This document shows positions 1 through 9,312 of a stretch of DNA of 64,000 nt, one piece after another (positions within the stretch are counted from its first letter, which is position 1; each line of letters opens with the position of its first letter). Origin of the DNA: Dermatophilus congolensis. Its GTDB lineage: Bacteria; Actinomycetota; Actinomycetes; Actinomycetales; Dermatophilaceae. The DNA is taken from contig NZ_LT906453.1 in the NCBI RefSeq assembly GCF_900187045.1, forward strand, positions 2,356,001-2,420,000. The letters are read 5' to 3'. The position numbers and the translations under genes are program-made. The notes below the pieces were generated by a model, which did not search any database, was not told the origin of the DNA, and was given only the letters and a program-made list of their open reading frames with translations.

Positions 1-1
1 T

Positions 2-148
2 GGTGTTCTACGCAACGTTGACGCTCCCGCATACGACGACCAGGTGCGTGCACAAATCTCCGCAGCGACCACCGCTGTAGGTGGCGAAGCACGGGATAGC
101 GACTTCGCTGCTCTCTTGCGCGGACGCGATTCTTGGACTGTGGAATAA
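2..148 (+). CDS. korB: 2-oxoacid:ferredoxin oxidoreductase beta subunit, C-terminal end (partial)
   Basis: The frame enters from the left edge and gives the last 48 residues of a protein, with the segments RNVDAPAYDDQVRAQI and FAALLRGRDSWTVE before a TAA stop. This pattern (a short xFR/LRxVxxPxYDD segment, then ALLxxGDTW at the very C-terminus) is what I associate with the actinobacterial KorB subunit. KorB forms a thiamine-diphosphate enzyme with KorA that oxidises 2-oxoglutarate with ferredoxin as acceptor. Location near nuo and menaquinone genes is also seen in other actinobacteria. Only the tail is visible, so the catalytic motifs cannot be checked. A strong hairpin follows 15 bases after the stop. 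Confidence 0.6.
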   Translation, partial: GVLRNVDAPAYDDQVRAQISAATTAVGGEARDSDFAALLRGRDSWTVE

Positions 149-163
149 AAGCCATAGAAAACC

Positions 164-207
164 CATTGGGGGGCATTTGCCGCAGATGCGGTAAATGCCC
201 CCCAATG
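164..207 (+). terminator. Rho-independent terminator-like hairpin
   Basis: A perfect 15-bp stem (164-178 with 193-207, arm CATTGGGGGGCATTT) continues inward through a G-T pair and CCGCA/TGCGG to a tiny loop. It follows the korB stop and lies just beyond the 3' end of the convergent protease gene, so it may serve both strands. The T-rich tail on the plus strand is weak. Confidence 0.75.
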
Positions 208-242
208 ATTATCCCTGTTTAACCGATTATGCTAAGTATCTC

Positions 243-1112
243 TCACTGGGCGGGAGATTTCGGCTTACGTTCTGCTCCTTTATGCAGGGAGCAGCCTTTC
301 TTGTTCAAGTCGATTTTCCCGGACTCGAAGCATCCAACAAGCTCATCGACACGCTGCCCATACGTTACACCTTGAGCCACCGAAACTTTCCCGGCCTCAT
401 CAACCTCGCACGGATTATCGGTCTCACACTTTTTACCAGCTTCGTTTTTCGTGTTGTGAATTCCGACAATCTCACCATCTTTATTATAGATGGGAGAACC
501 ACTTGTTCCTGGAACAAGTCCACACTTCTCACCCGAGTAGCGCAAAGACTTTTCCCAGTGATACTTTCCTTCTTTAAGAACTGGAACAAAACCATTAAAT
601 GTGCAGGTGTAGTTTTTCGCCCATAGCGCGGAGGGAATCGAAAGCTCGGCACCTACTTCGGGGGCAGCTTTCGCGAAAGAACGCGGCTTTACCCCTCCCT
701 TTTCAAGCTCTTCAAACGTCTTATCGAGCTCATACAAAGCAATATCTGACTTCTTCAACGTCGCATAAAGAAGTTTAGTGCTATGCACATCCATTGCATT
801 CGCAATCTTAGCTCCCTTCATAATTGTCACAAGATGAGATTCAGGAACATTGACAACAACCTGATCTCCCGAAGGGCGATTTGCAGCACAGTGCGCATTC
901 GTCAAGAAAAGTCCCTTATCGCTCTTTTGCGATGAAGGAAACTTCACAATCGAACCAGAACACTTCATAATCCGGGCTGCACCATCGAAGGTCTCGAGCC
1001 CGGAGCCCCCGTCAGCGAAAGCTGATGGCGCCCCAGCAACAGCTCCCCCCAGAAGAACCCCAACCATTGCAAACTTAGCGACCCCAAGGTCACCCTTAAG
1101 TGTGATCATCAT
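243..1112 (-). CDS. secreted trypsin-like serine protease
   Basis: A 289-residue exported protease of the chymotrypsin/V8 fold. The N-terminus has a basic stretch, a hydrophobic core and an Ala-Phe-Ala cleavage site near residue 33, so it should be exported by Sec. The catalytic triad reads as His74 in TNAHC, Asp122 in SDIALYEL and Ser203 in GTSGSPIY. Several Cys residues may form disulfides. The ATG at 1112 was chosen because AAAAG lies upstream and a standard signal peptide begins there. An upstream GTG (1160) adds 16 residues but lacks a visible ribosome site. The gene is clearly more AT-rich than its neighbours, which suggests acquisition. The substrate is unknown. A TetR gene lies directly upstream on the same strand. 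Confidence 0.85.
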   Translation of the reverse strand: MMITLKGDLGVAKFAMVGVLLGGAVAGAPSAFADGGSGLETFDGAARIMKCSGSIVKFPSSQKSDKGLFLTNAHCAANRPSGDQVVVNVPESHLVTIMKGAKIANAMDVHSTKLLYATLKKSDIALYELDKTFEELEKGGVKPRSFAKAAPEVGAELSIPSALWAKNYTCTFNGFVPVLKEGKYHWEKSLRYSGEKCGLVPGTSGSPIYNKDGEIVGIHNTKNEAGKKCETDNPCEVDEAGKVSVAQGVTYGQRVDELVGCFESGKIDLNKKGCSLHKGAERKPKSPAQ

Positions 1113-1351
1113 TAAGTTCTTTTCATTAAATTGAAGAAACAAACGAGAGGCGACAGGCACAAAAGAGAAGAATTACCTAACTAAACTCCGCCCTCAGTAA
1201 TCGCTGAAAATAGTTGAAAAACAAGCGATTTCCGTATGCAGCAGATGTAGGCATCATAGCCTCACCTACACAACACCTAAGAAGTCCCCACACACGAAAC
1301 AGCCTGTCCCGTAGATCACAGAACAGGCCGCCTCAGCAAGCGTTAGGCTAC

Positions 1352-1978
1352 CTAGCCACCCACATTCAATGAACCCAAGGCCGTGCCCTCCAAATGACCA
1401 ACCACACTGTCCAACACGATCCTCACCACCTCATCGATAGCCTCATCATCCCGATCCACCAACCACGAGAACGTCACCCCATCCACCAACGACAAGATAA
1501 CCCGCGCCAACGTACGCGTTGAAAGCTGTTCCGTCCCCTCCAGCTTCAAACCCTCGCTAATGAACCCCTCCAGCACGTCCAAATACGTGGTGTAGAGAAC
1601 ACGTGCAACCTCGCCATCGGAACGAATCGACCACGCAGCCAACTCGTAACTCAACAGCTGCCGACCCGGTGCACGACGCATCTGCACCTTATACGCATCA
1701 AACGCTTTAAAAACCAGATCACGCATGCTCAAGCCCTGGGCGTCGCCCTCTTCAATAGCCGCAGCTACCGGGCCAAGAATAGGCGTCGCAAACGACTCCG
1801 CGACCCCGGAGAGCAACGCTTCCTTCGAGTTGAAGCAATAGTGCACAACACCCAGAGACACATTGGCCCGATCGGCGATACGGCGCACGGATGCGGCGGC
1901 GAGACCCTCTTCAATAGCAAGGTCGATCGTCGCCTCGATCAACTGCTCACGTCGCTGCTCAGCTGGAACACGGGACAT
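1352..1978 (-). CDS. TetR family transcriptional regulator
   Basis: About 208 residues. The N-terminal helix-turn-helix domain shows the TetR pattern: EQRREQLIEATIDLAIEEG, then ASVRRIADRANVSLGVVHYCF and SKEALL. The C-terminal ligand-binding half is variable and gives no clue to the inducer. The ATG at 1978 is preceded by GTGAAAG. A longer form from 2044 would add 22 residues with no TetR similarity. The gene stands between the protease and the polyprenyl synthase, all on the minus strand, so it could control the protease, itself or the respiratory cluster. The sequence does not decide this. Confidence 0.88.
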   Translation of the reverse strand: MSRVPAEQRREQLIEATIDLAIEEGLAAASVRRIADRANVSLGVVHYCFNSKEALLSGVAESFATPILGPVAAAIEEGDAQGLSMRDLVFKAFDAYKVQMRRAPGRQLLSYELAAWSIRSDGEVARVLYTTYLDVLEGFISEGLKLEGTEQLSTRTLARVILSLVDGVTFSWLVDRDDEAIDEVVRIVLDSVVGHLEGTALGSLNVGG

Positions 1979-2053
1979 AGCTTTCACAATACGGCCAGCA
2001 CCCGGAACAAATCCCGAGGCCGGACGATCTCTTACTCCCCTCATACTCAGCTC

Positions 2054-2070
2054 TTATCAAGACCGGATAA
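2054..2070. promoter_or_regulatory. possible TetR-type operator (TTATC-N7-GATAA)
   Basis: A short inverted repeat, TTATC and GATAA spaced by 7 bases, lies 76 bases upstream of the TetR start. TetR repressors often bind such palindromes to repress themselves. The arms are only 5 bp long, so chance is possible. Confidence 0.2.
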
Positions 2071-2132
2071 ACACGTGTCGGGTTTCCGCCAAATAAGCGA
2101 AACCAGTAATCACTGCCGCCACTACCCTGACG

Positions 2133-2170
2133 CTGTCTCTCAAACAGAGAAACACCCGTTCAAGAGACAG
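2133..2170 (-). terminator. possible terminator of the nuo-prenyl synthase operon
   Basis: CTGTCTCT (2133-2140) and AGAGACAG (2163-2170) are complementary, with a nested TCTCT/AGAGA alternative. The hairpin lies 30 bases past the stop of the last gene of the long minus-strand operon. There is no good T-run, so the call is tentative. Confidence 0.35.
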
Positions 2171-2200
2171 CCCAGAAAGCATCAGCAATAACTAGCCAAG

Positions 2201-3208
2201 TCACCCCACACGCGCTACAGAACTTGAAGCCAACGCACAAAGTGCTTGCACCACACGACTATTACCTAATGGCGACAGTAACTCAGAAGCTTCCTGCGCG
2301 ACACGCCGTGTGATCTCCCGTGCCTCATCCAACAAAGGATGAACACGCAGCAATCCCAATGCCTCAGCCAACAGCACATCATCACTCAAATCTGAATCCA
2401 ACAGCTCAATAAGCCGCGCATCTTCAGCAGCACCACGACGACGGACAAGGATCGTCACCAGCGTATCCACCCCCTCACGCAGATCAGTACCAGGAGTTTT
2501 ACCCGACTCTTCAGCATCCGAAGCAATATCGAGTAAGTCATCAGCAAGCTGGAAAGCCATCCCGACTTTCTCACCGTATTGCCGCATGATTTCCACGGTT
2601 TCCGGATCAGCGCCACCAAACATCGCCCCATAAAGCGCTGCCGTAGCAATCAGAGAACCCGTCTTATCCGCAAGCACTCCCATGTAATGCTCCAACGGGT
2701 CAGCACCACCAAGCTCCTGCTGTGTATCCCGGATCTGGCCCGAACACAAACGGATAAACGTCTCCGCCTGGATCTTCACTGCTTCAGGTCCCAGCTCAGC
2801 GACAATCGCCGAAGCCTTACCAAACAACAAATCACCAACAAGAATCGAAACTGTGTTACCAAACGCAACATTCGAGCTCGTCACACCACGACGAACCTCC
2901 GCCTCGTCCATCACATCGTCGTGATACAACGACGCCAGATGCGTCAGCTCCACCGCCGCAGCAGCAGCCACCACGTCATCTCCAGCAACTTCCTCGCCGC
3001 CGAGATACGAAGCAAGAACCGTCAACATAGGCCGGAACCGTTTGCCACCAGCCTCAAAAAGGTGCGACGCCGCCCGGGAGATGAACTGCTCTTCCGAACG
3101 CACCTGCGCTGCGATGAACTTTTCGACCCTGTCAACGTCTTGCAATACGTGTTCAGACAGTTCCGCATCCACATCAAGACGACCGAAACCGGCCTGCGCC
3201 GCGCTCAT
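2201..3208 (-). CDS. all-trans polyprenyl diphosphate synthase
   Basis: A 335-residue trans-prenyltransferase that elongates allylic diphosphates with isopentenyl diphosphate. The first Asp-rich motif is in LYHDDVMDEAEVRRG and the second in QLADDLLDIASD; both bind Mg-diphosphate. GGKRFRPML near the N-terminus binds isopentenyl diphosphate. The ATG overlaps the nuoN stop by 4 bp (ATGA), so it is translated as the last gene of the nuo operon. The position next to complex I and close to menG/menF/menD suggests it makes the menaquinone side chain. Chain length (heptaprenyl to nonaprenyl) cannot be read with confidence. Confidence 0.93.
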   Translation of the reverse strand: MSAAQAGFGRLDVDAELSEHVLQDVDRVEKFIAAQVRSEEQFISRAASHLFEAGGKRFRPMLTVLASYLGGEEVAGDDVVAAAAAVELTHLASLYHDDVMDEAEVRRGVTSSNVAFGNTVSILVGDLLFGKASAIVAELGPEAVKIQAETFIRLCSGQIRDTQQELGGADPLEHYMGVLADKTGSLIATAALYGAMFGGADPETVEIMRQYGEKVGMAFQLADDLLDIASDAEESGKTPGTDLREGVDTLVTILVRRRGAAEDARLIELLDSDLSDDVLLAEALGLLRVHPLLDEAREITRRVAQEASELLSPLGNSRVVQALCALASSSVARVG

Positions 3209-4776
3209 CGGATGAAAATCGATGCGCTTTCCAGCAGGCTCAAAGCCGGGCTGGGCATCACACCGAGAACAATAGTGGCGAGCAATCCAAGAGCGATCGA
3301 AGCCTGCGTCAACGCCGAAGGCGCAACAACACCGACCTCATCGCTAGCGTCATCGGCGAAAAACATCAAGATGACAAATCGGAAATAAACGAACGCAGTG
3401 ACAGCACTGCACAACACACCGATGACCGCCAAGGTCACCCCTGGTGCACCTGCAGCACCAATAGCCGCACCAAAGGCAGCGACCTTGGCAGTAAACCCAG
3501 AAGTGAGCGGAATACCCGCAAAAGACAACAACACAAACCCCATGCTCCCAGCAATCACAGGATGTTTGCGTCCCAAGCCAGCCCACTGAGACAAATCGGT
3601 AGCTTCCACGCCACGAACACGAACCAGCATGACCAACCCGAACGCGGAAATCGTGGTGAAGGCATACGCAGCGAGGTAGAACATCACACCAACCACGCCA
3701 CGCACATCAAAGGCCAGCAGACCAACCAAGATGAACCCAGCATGCGCCACCGACGAATAAGCCAGCATGCGTTTGATGTCCGACTGAGTGATCGTCAAGA
3801 TCGTGCCGATCACCATCGTCAATCCCGCAACCACCCACATCACGGCTTGGAAGTTCCACCGAGCGCCCTCGAAAGCGACATACACAACGCGCATAAGCGC
3901 ACCGAAAGCTGCCACCTTCACTACTGCGGACATGAAAGCCGTCACCGCAGTAGGAGCTCCCTGGTAAACATCTGCGGTCCACCACTGGAACGGCGCCGCG
4001 CCCACCTTGAACAACATGCCACTCAACACGAGCAGAACACCGATAACAAGCAGTGGCCCCTTACCTGCCACAGATCCCATCGCCAGTGCGATCGTGCCCA
4101 AGTTCAGGCTCCCGGCGTAACCGAACAACAGCGCACTACCAAACAAGAAGAACGCCGAAGCAAAAGACCCCAACAGGAAATACTTCAAGCTTGCTTCCTG
4201 CGAAAGCAAACGACGACGCCGCCCCATCGAGACCAAGACATACAGCGGCAAAGAGAACATCTCCAGCCCCACAAACAACGTGAGCAGATCACCCGCTGCG
4301 ACAAAAAGCATCATCCCAGCGACGCAGAAGCAAGCAAGTGGGTACAGCTCCGTGGAAGAGCCCTCCCGGGCAGCAAGTGCCTCCTGCGGCGACCCAGGAA
4401 CTGAAGAACCTGCCTCAGTAAACGCATCTGCGGTACGCCCAGAAAAACGCTCCGCAGCAAGAACAAGCGCAAGCAAAGACGTCACCGCAATAACCAGCTG
4501 AAGCAGCCAACCGGGTCCATCAATCACCAAACTGCCAGCAACCGTGGGCCCCGTCATAATCGGTCGCCCGATCACGAGAAGCACGATCGCGAACAGCAAC
4601 GAGGCAACCATCAAACTTGTTTGAGCAGTGTGACGGCTAGACCGGTTCATGAACGCCTCAAACAAGAGGCCAATAAAACCGGCGAGAACGATCACCGCTA
4701 CCGGCATGATCGCGGCCGGATTGAAATCTGCGGCGGAGACCGTCGAGACGGCTGTGGGCATGCTCAAGAACGGCAT
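3205..4776 (-). CDS. nuoN: NADH-quinone oxidoreductase subunit N
   Basis: A 523-residue polytopic membrane protein of the antiporter-like family, one of the three proton-pumping subunits of complex I. Characteristic segments are VGLEMFSLPLYVLV, APFQWWTADVYQGAPT and IKRMLAYSSVAHAGF, which carry the conserved Glu and Lys residues of the proton channel. A hydrophilic insert of roughly 40 residues follows the third predicted membrane segment (around residues 115-145), longer than in E. coli NuoN. The start overlaps the nuoM stop by a single base. Confidence 0.96.
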   Translation of the reverse strand: MPFLSMPTAVSTVSAADFNPAAIMPVAVIVLAGFIGLLFEAFMNRSSRHTAQTSLMVASLLFAIVLLVIGRPIMTGPTVAGSLVIDGPGWLLQLVIAVTSLLALVLAAERFSGRTADAFTEAGSSVPGSPQEALAAREGSSTELYPLACFCVAGMMLFVAAGDLLTLFVGLEMFSLPLYVLVSMGRRRRLLSQEASLKYFLLGSFASAFFLFGSALLFGYAGSLNLGTIALAMGSVAGKGPLLVIGVLLVLSGMLFKVGAAPFQWWTADVYQGAPTAVTAFMSAVVKVAAFGALMRVVYVAFEGARWNFQAVMWVVAGLTMVIGTILTITQSDIKRMLAYSSVAHAGFILVGLLAFDVRGVVGVMFYLAAYAFTTISAFGLVMLVRVRGVEATDLSQWAGLGRKHPVIAGSMGFVLLSFAGIPLTSGFTAKVAAFGAAIGAAGAPGVTLAVIGVLCSAVTAFVYFRFVILMFFADDASDEVGVVAPSALTQASIALGLLATIVLGVMPSPALSLLESASIFIR

Positions 4777-6299
4777 CAGCGGTCACTCCCGATCGATGGT
4801 GCAGTAGTCGACGAGGTTGCAACACCTACGACCGACATTGTTTGGGTGACCGAAGGGTTAACAACGTCGAGAGCCACCTTGGGATAGAACCCCAGCAGCA
4901 AGAAAGCGACGATGATCGGCGCAACAACCCATTTCTCACGGACAGTGAGATCAGGGACGTCTGCACGGTCGGTCGGCCGTGCGCCGGTAAAGATTCGCTG
5001 ATAGGTGATGAGCACATACACCGCTGCAAGAATCAACGCCGTTGCTGCAACAACAGCAGCAATCGGGCTAGTGGCGTACGAGCCAACCAAAACCATGTAC
5101 TCAGAAACGAACGATCCAAGACCAGGCAAGGCCAGCGTGCTCAACCCGGAGATAAGGAATGCTCCCGCCAAGACAGGCGTGACCCGCTGCCACCCCCCAT
5201 ATGCGTCTCGGTATTTGCTCCCACCTCGACTGATCAGCATTCCTGCGACCAAGAACAGCCCCGCGGTGGAGAAGCCGTGGTTAACCATGTAGAGCACCGC
5301 CCCGCTACCGGCGACCGGGGTGAAAGCGAAAATGCCCAAGATGATGAAACCGAAGTGGCTGATAGAGGTGTACGCAATAAACCGCATGATGTCGTTCGAC
5401 CCAACAGCCAAGACAGCCCCATACAGAATCGATATAACCGCCAACGCAATGACATAAGGGGCTGCTTGTTTAGAAGCCTCAGGGAACATCTGCAGACAGA
5501 AACGGATCATTCCGAATGTGCCGACCTTGTCGAGAACACCAACGAGCAACACCGCGGTAGCAGGGCGAGATTCGGTGGAGGCCTCCGGTAGCCAGGTGTG
5601 AACCGGCCACATAGGAGCTTTGATCGCAAAAGCGATGAAGAAGCCACAGAACAGCAGCATTTCGATGCCCGGATCCAGCTTCAAGCCAGTCAAAGAAGAG
5701 ACCAAGAAAGCAGTGTCTCCGCCGGGGCCCAGTGGGAACAGCGCTAGCACCGCGACAAGCATGATGAGTCCGCCGGTCAATGAGAACAGCAAAAACTTCA
5801 TTGCAGCTGCGCGGCGGCCAGGACCACCGTAAGAACCGATGAGGAAGAACACCGGGATCAGCATGACTTCGAAGAACACGTAGAACAGCACCACGTCGGT
5901 TGCTGCGAAAACACCGACAATCATCGCCTCAAGGAACAGCATCCAGGCGAAGTAGCGATTCTGGCGTGTGCCGCCTTCGGGAACGTCATCCCAGGCGGCG
6001 AGGATGCACACGGGGACGAGAATGGCTCCCATAACGATGAGTGCCAGAGCCATACCGTCAACGCCGAGTGCGTAGCTAATACCCCACTGTGGGATCCACG
6101 GGTGGAGTTCGGCGAGCTGGAACTGTTCGGGCGAGCTCGGGTTGAACTGCAGAGCAGCACCAACAGAAACCGCCAGTGTCACAAGAGAAACACCAAGAGC
6201 GACGATCCGGCCGGAGGCTGCGCGGCCCATGAAGGCCACGGCCAGAGCGCCGACGAGTGGGATCAGCCCCAGCGTCGTCAACCAAGGAAAGGTCGTCAT
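4776..6299 (-). CDS. nuoM: NADH-quinone oxidoreductase subunit M
   Basis: A 507-residue antiporter-like pump subunit with about 14 membrane segments. Diagnostic segments are FFEVMLIPVFFLIG, with the conserved Glu of transmembrane helix 5, KAPMWPVHTWLPEAST and IMRFIAYTSISHFGF. Its stop and the nuoN start share one base and it shares one base with nuoL, so translation is probably coupled along the operon. The C-terminus ends in a short Ser/Thr-rich tail. Confidence 0.97.
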   Translation of the reverse strand: MTTFPWLTTLGLIPLVGALAVAFMGRAASGRIVALGVSLVTLAVSVGAALQFNPSSPEQFQLAELHPWIPQWGISYALGVDGMALALIVMGAILVPVCILAAWDDVPEGGTRQNRYFAWMLFLEAMIVGVFAATDVVLFYVFFEVMLIPVFFLIGSYGGPGRRAAAMKFLLFSLTGGLIMLVAVLALFPLGPGGDTAFLVSSLTGLKLDPGIEMLLFCGFFIAFAIKAPMWPVHTWLPEASTESRPATAVLLVGVLDKVGTFGMIRFCLQMFPEASKQAAPYVIALAVISILYGAVLAVGSNDIMRFIAYTSISHFGFIILGIFAFTPVAGSGAVLYMVNHGFSTAGLFLVAGMLISRGGSKYRDAYGGWQRVTPVLAGAFLISGLSTLALPGLGSFVSEYMVLVGSYATSPIAAVVAATALILAAVYVLITYQRIFTGARPTDRADVPDLTVREKWVVAPIIVAFLLLGFYPKVALDVVNPSVTQTMSVVGVATSSTTAPSIGSDR

Positions 6300-8245
6300 C
6301 AGAGCACCACCAACACAGCAGCGAGGATTGCGACGACGCCGGAAAGCATCATCAGGGCATAAGAGCGGGCGTAACCGTTCTGGAGTCGAGCGACAACGCC
6401 GGAGAGTCCAGCAAGGCCAGCGCCGATCCCGTTGGAGCCACCGGAGATGACAATGTCGTCTGTTCCGGTAGCGCCTTTGACGACTGCGTTACCAGGACCA
6501 ACAAGCACGAGATCGTTCACGGAATCTTGGTAGAAGTCATTGCTGGCAATCTTGGTCAGTAGGTTGCCTTCAGGGGCGAGGGCAGGAACATCCTTCTTTG
6601 CATAGTCACGCCATGCCAGGAAGACACCCGCGGCCACACAGACCAAAGTGATCCCGGTGATCACTGAAACAGGAAGAACTGGGTGGTGTTCAGCTCCATG
6701 AGCACCAACAACTGGCTCGAGCCAGTGCGGGAAACCGAAGAAAGTCAACACCCCACCCAGGAAGACTGACCCGATAGCGAGAATCACCATGGGAACCGTC
6801 ATCGTGGCTGGAGATTCGTGCGGGTGGTCATCTTTGAGCCAGCGTTTACGGCCGTGGAATGTCATGAAGAACAGACGTGACATGTAAAACGCGGTAAGTC
6901 CGGCAACGAGTACCACCAGTGGGCCGATGATCCAGGGGCGGATACCTTCGCCAATGAATGCGGCTTCGATGATCTTGTCCTTGGACCAGTATCCCGACAG
7001 CAACGGGAATCCAATGATGGCTAGCCAACCGCAGAGGAAAGTAATCCACGTGGTGCGCATCTGACCGGCAAGCTCACCGAAGGTGCGCATGTCGACGCGG
7101 TCGCCCATGCCATGCATGACAGACCCAGCGCCCAGGAACATCCCGGCCTTAAAGAAGCCGTGGGTAATTAGGTGGAAGATAGCGAAGCTGTACCCGATAG
7201 GGCCCAAACCCGCAGCAAGCATCATGTAACCGATCTGGCTCATGGTGGAAGCAGCGAGGGCTTTTTTGATGTCGTCTTTCGCGCATCCGATGATCGCCCC
7301 CATGGTGAGGGTGATCGCGCCCACGGCAATAACGAAGGTCTGTGCGGTGGGTGCGGAGTTAAAGATTGGGTGGCTTCGGACGATGAGGTAAACACCGGCA
7401 GTGACCATCGTGGCGGCGTGGATGAGCGCCGAGACGGGGGTCGGGCCTGCCATAGCGTCACCGAGCCAGCTCTGCAGCGGGAACTGGGCCGACTTAGCGC
7501 AGGCACCTAGCAGCAGGAACAAGCCGATAGTGGTCAAGGTGCCTTCATTGGCTTTTTCTGCTCCGGCGAAGACAGTGGCGAAGTCGAGGTTGCCGAAGGT
7601 GGTCAGGATGATCATCATCGCGATCACCATGCCCACGTCACCGAACCTGTTGGCGATGAAAGCTTTATTCGCGGCGGAGGCGTAGGGCGGGTTCCAGTTC
7701 CAGAAGCCGATGAGCAAGTAGGAGGCCAGTCCTACTCCTTCCCATCCGAGGAACATGAGGGTGTAGGAGTTCGCCAACACGAGCGTAAGCATTGCCGCGA
7801 CGAACAGGTTGAGGAAGGCGAAGAACTTACGTTTGTCGGGATCGTGGGCCATGTACCCAAGTGAGTAAATGTGGATGAGCGATCCGACGAAGGTAATGAG
7901 CAGTACAAAGGAAATCGATAGCTGATCTACAAGCAGTCCCGCATTGAGCGAGAAGGTGCCAGCTGAGATCCAGTTCCACAGGTCTACTGATACGGCTCGT
8001 TGTTCACCCGGACGCCCAAGCATGTCGACTAGTAGGGCCGCTCCCAGCAGGAAGCTCGCCCAGGACAGCGCGGTTGCCAGGAGCGGGCCGAAGGAGTTGG
8101 TGGCTTTGCCGCCGATGAGTAGCAAAGCAGCGCCAAGGGCGGGCAGCGCAACCAGGAGCCAAGCCCAGCCGGTGAGGCCCGCTTGAGCGGGCGTCACCGC
8201 CGTGGTGACTGCCGGTGCGATCGATATCGCAGTGTGGGATAGCAC
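6299..8245 (-). CDS. nuoL: NADH-quinone oxidoreductase subunit L
   Basis: A 648-residue distal pump subunit. Conserved segments include FLGWEGVGLASYLLIGFW, AQFPLQSWLGDAMAGPTPVSAL and IKKALAASTMSQIGYM. In this family the C-terminal part forms the long lateral helix that braces the other pumps, and the length here fits that. It begins 12 bases after nuoK, the only non-overlapping junction in this part of the operon. The first residues have a short hydrophobic Thr/Ala-rich extension. Confidence 0.97.
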   Translation of the reverse strand: MLSHTAISIAPAVTTAVTPAQAGLTGWAWLLVALPALGAALLLIGGKATNSFGPLLATALSWASFLLGAALLVDMLGRPGEQRAVSVDLWNWISAGTFSLNAGLLVDQLSISFVLLITFVGSLIHIYSLGYMAHDPDKRKFFAFLNLFVAAMLTLVLANSYTLMFLGWEGVGLASYLLIGFWNWNPPYASAANKAFIANRFGDVGMVIAMMIILTTFGNLDFATVFAGAEKANEGTLTTIGLFLLLGACAKSAQFPLQSWLGDAMAGPTPVSALIHAATMVTAGVYLIVRSHPIFNSAPTAQTFVIAVGAITLTMGAIIGCAKDDIKKALAASTMSQIGYMMLAAGLGPIGYSFAIFHLITHGFFKAGMFLGAGSVMHGMGDRVDMRTFGELAGQMRTTWITFLCGWLAIIGFPLLSGYWSKDKIIEAAFIGEGIRPWIIGPLVVLVAGLTAFYMSRLFFMTFHGRKRWLKDDHPHESPATMTVPMVILAIGSVFLGGVLTFFGFPHWLEPVVGAHGAEHHPVLPVSVITGITLVCVAAGVFLAWRDYAKKDVPALAPEGNLLTKIASNDFYQDSVNDLVLVGPGNAVVKGATGTDDIVISGGSNGIGAGLAGLSGVVARLQNGYARSYALMMLSGVVAILAAVLVVL

Positions 8246-8257
8246 GCCGTTCGCTCC

Positions 8258-8557
8258 TTACAGCTTCAGCAGGTTGGCGTCATCGACCGAAGCCGAACGA
8301 CGGGAACGGAACATTGTCATGATGATGGCCAGCCCGACCACGACCTCCGCGGCGGCGACGGCCATGACGATCAGGGCAATGGTTTGGCCTTGGGAGGAAC
8401 CGACGCTTCGCCCGAAGGTGACAAAAGCCAAGTTCGCGGCCACCAGCATGAGTTCGATCCCCATGAACGCGATGAGTGCGTTGCGTCGGGTGAGAACGGT
8501 GACGGCGCCGATGGCGAACAAGATGCCCGCTAGGACGATGTAGTTGGTGAGGCTCAT
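8258..8557 (-). CDS. nuoK: NADH-quinone oxidoreductase subunit K
   Basis: A 99-residue protein with three membrane helices. The conserved stretches [16 protein letters not shown] and [18 protein letters not shown] carry the two buried Glu residues of the proton path. It overlaps the nuoJ stop by 4 bp. The C-terminus is short and charged, as is usual for the family. Confidence 0.97.
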   Translation of the reverse strand: MSLTNYIVLAGILFAIGAVTVLTRRNALIAFMGIELMLVAANLAFVTFGRSVGSSQGQTIALIVMAVAAAEVVVGLAIIMTMFRSRRSASVDDANLLKL

Positions 8558-9312
8558 CGTTCGCTTCCTTCCTCGATCTCATTCCCCGTGGTTTTTGCTG
8601 CCTCAACAAAACCGTCAGGGGTGTTCGTCTGGCGGCGGGCACGCAATACGCGAGATACGGACAGTTCGCTGGGTGTGCCGTCAGGCAACAACGCTGGGGT
8701 GTCGGCGGCGTTGTGCCGGGCATACACGCCAGGTGCAGGGAGCCCAGCGACGTAGTGGTTGTCCTTGACGCGTTGAGCCATGAGGTCGCGCTGGTGGCGT
8801 TTGGGGACGAGACGTTCGCGGTGGGAAAGGGTTAGAGCAGCAACACCGGCGATGGTCAAGAGAACCCCGACCATTTCGAAAGCCAGCAGGTGGGTGCCGA
8901 ACAATTCGAACGCTAGGGTGGTCACTCCGCCCAGGTCGCCGGTTGGTTCGGCCATGGGCAAAGCGGTTCCCGCGATGGGGCCGCAAATGAGCACTGCGAG
9001 GGCGATCCCTAGCCCCAGGGCGATCCAGCGGTGGCCGCGTAGCGTTTCGGTCAGGGTTTCGGAGGCATCGACGCCAACGATCATGATGACGAAGATGAAC
9101 AGCATCATCACGGCACCGGTGTACACGAACACCTGCACCATGCCGAGGAAATCGGCGCGTTGGGCCAGGAAGAGCACGCCCATGAGGATCATGGTGAACG
9201 CCATAGAGAGGGCAGCGTAGACCGCTCTCTTAGAGAAGATCAGCCCGAGTGCGCTGATCACCATGAGCGGTGCCACGATCCAGAAAAGGACTGCTTCGCC
9301 GACGCTGGTCAT
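8554..9312 (-). CDS. nuoJ: NADH-quinone oxidoreductase subunit J
   Basis: A 252-residue membrane subunit with five predicted helices in the first 170 residues, including [20 protein letters not shown], the stretch with the family's pi-bulge region. The remaining 80 or so residues form a hydrophilic cytoplasmic tail, longer than in E. coli NuoJ (184 residues) but common in actinobacteria. Its start overlaps the nuoI stop by 4 bp. Confidence 0.96.
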   Translation of the reverse strand: MTSVGEAVLFWIVAPLMVISALGLIFSKRAVYAALSMAFTMILMGVLFLAQRADFLGMVQVFVYTGAVMMLFIFVIMIVGVDASETLTETLRGHRWIALGLGIALAVLICGPIAGTALPMAEPTGDLGGVTTLAFELFGTHLLAFEMVGVLLTIAGVAALTLSHRERLVPKRHQRDLMAQRVKDNHYVAGLPAPGVYARHNAADTPALLPDGTPSELSVSRVLRARRQTNTPDGFVEAAKTTGNEIEEGSER

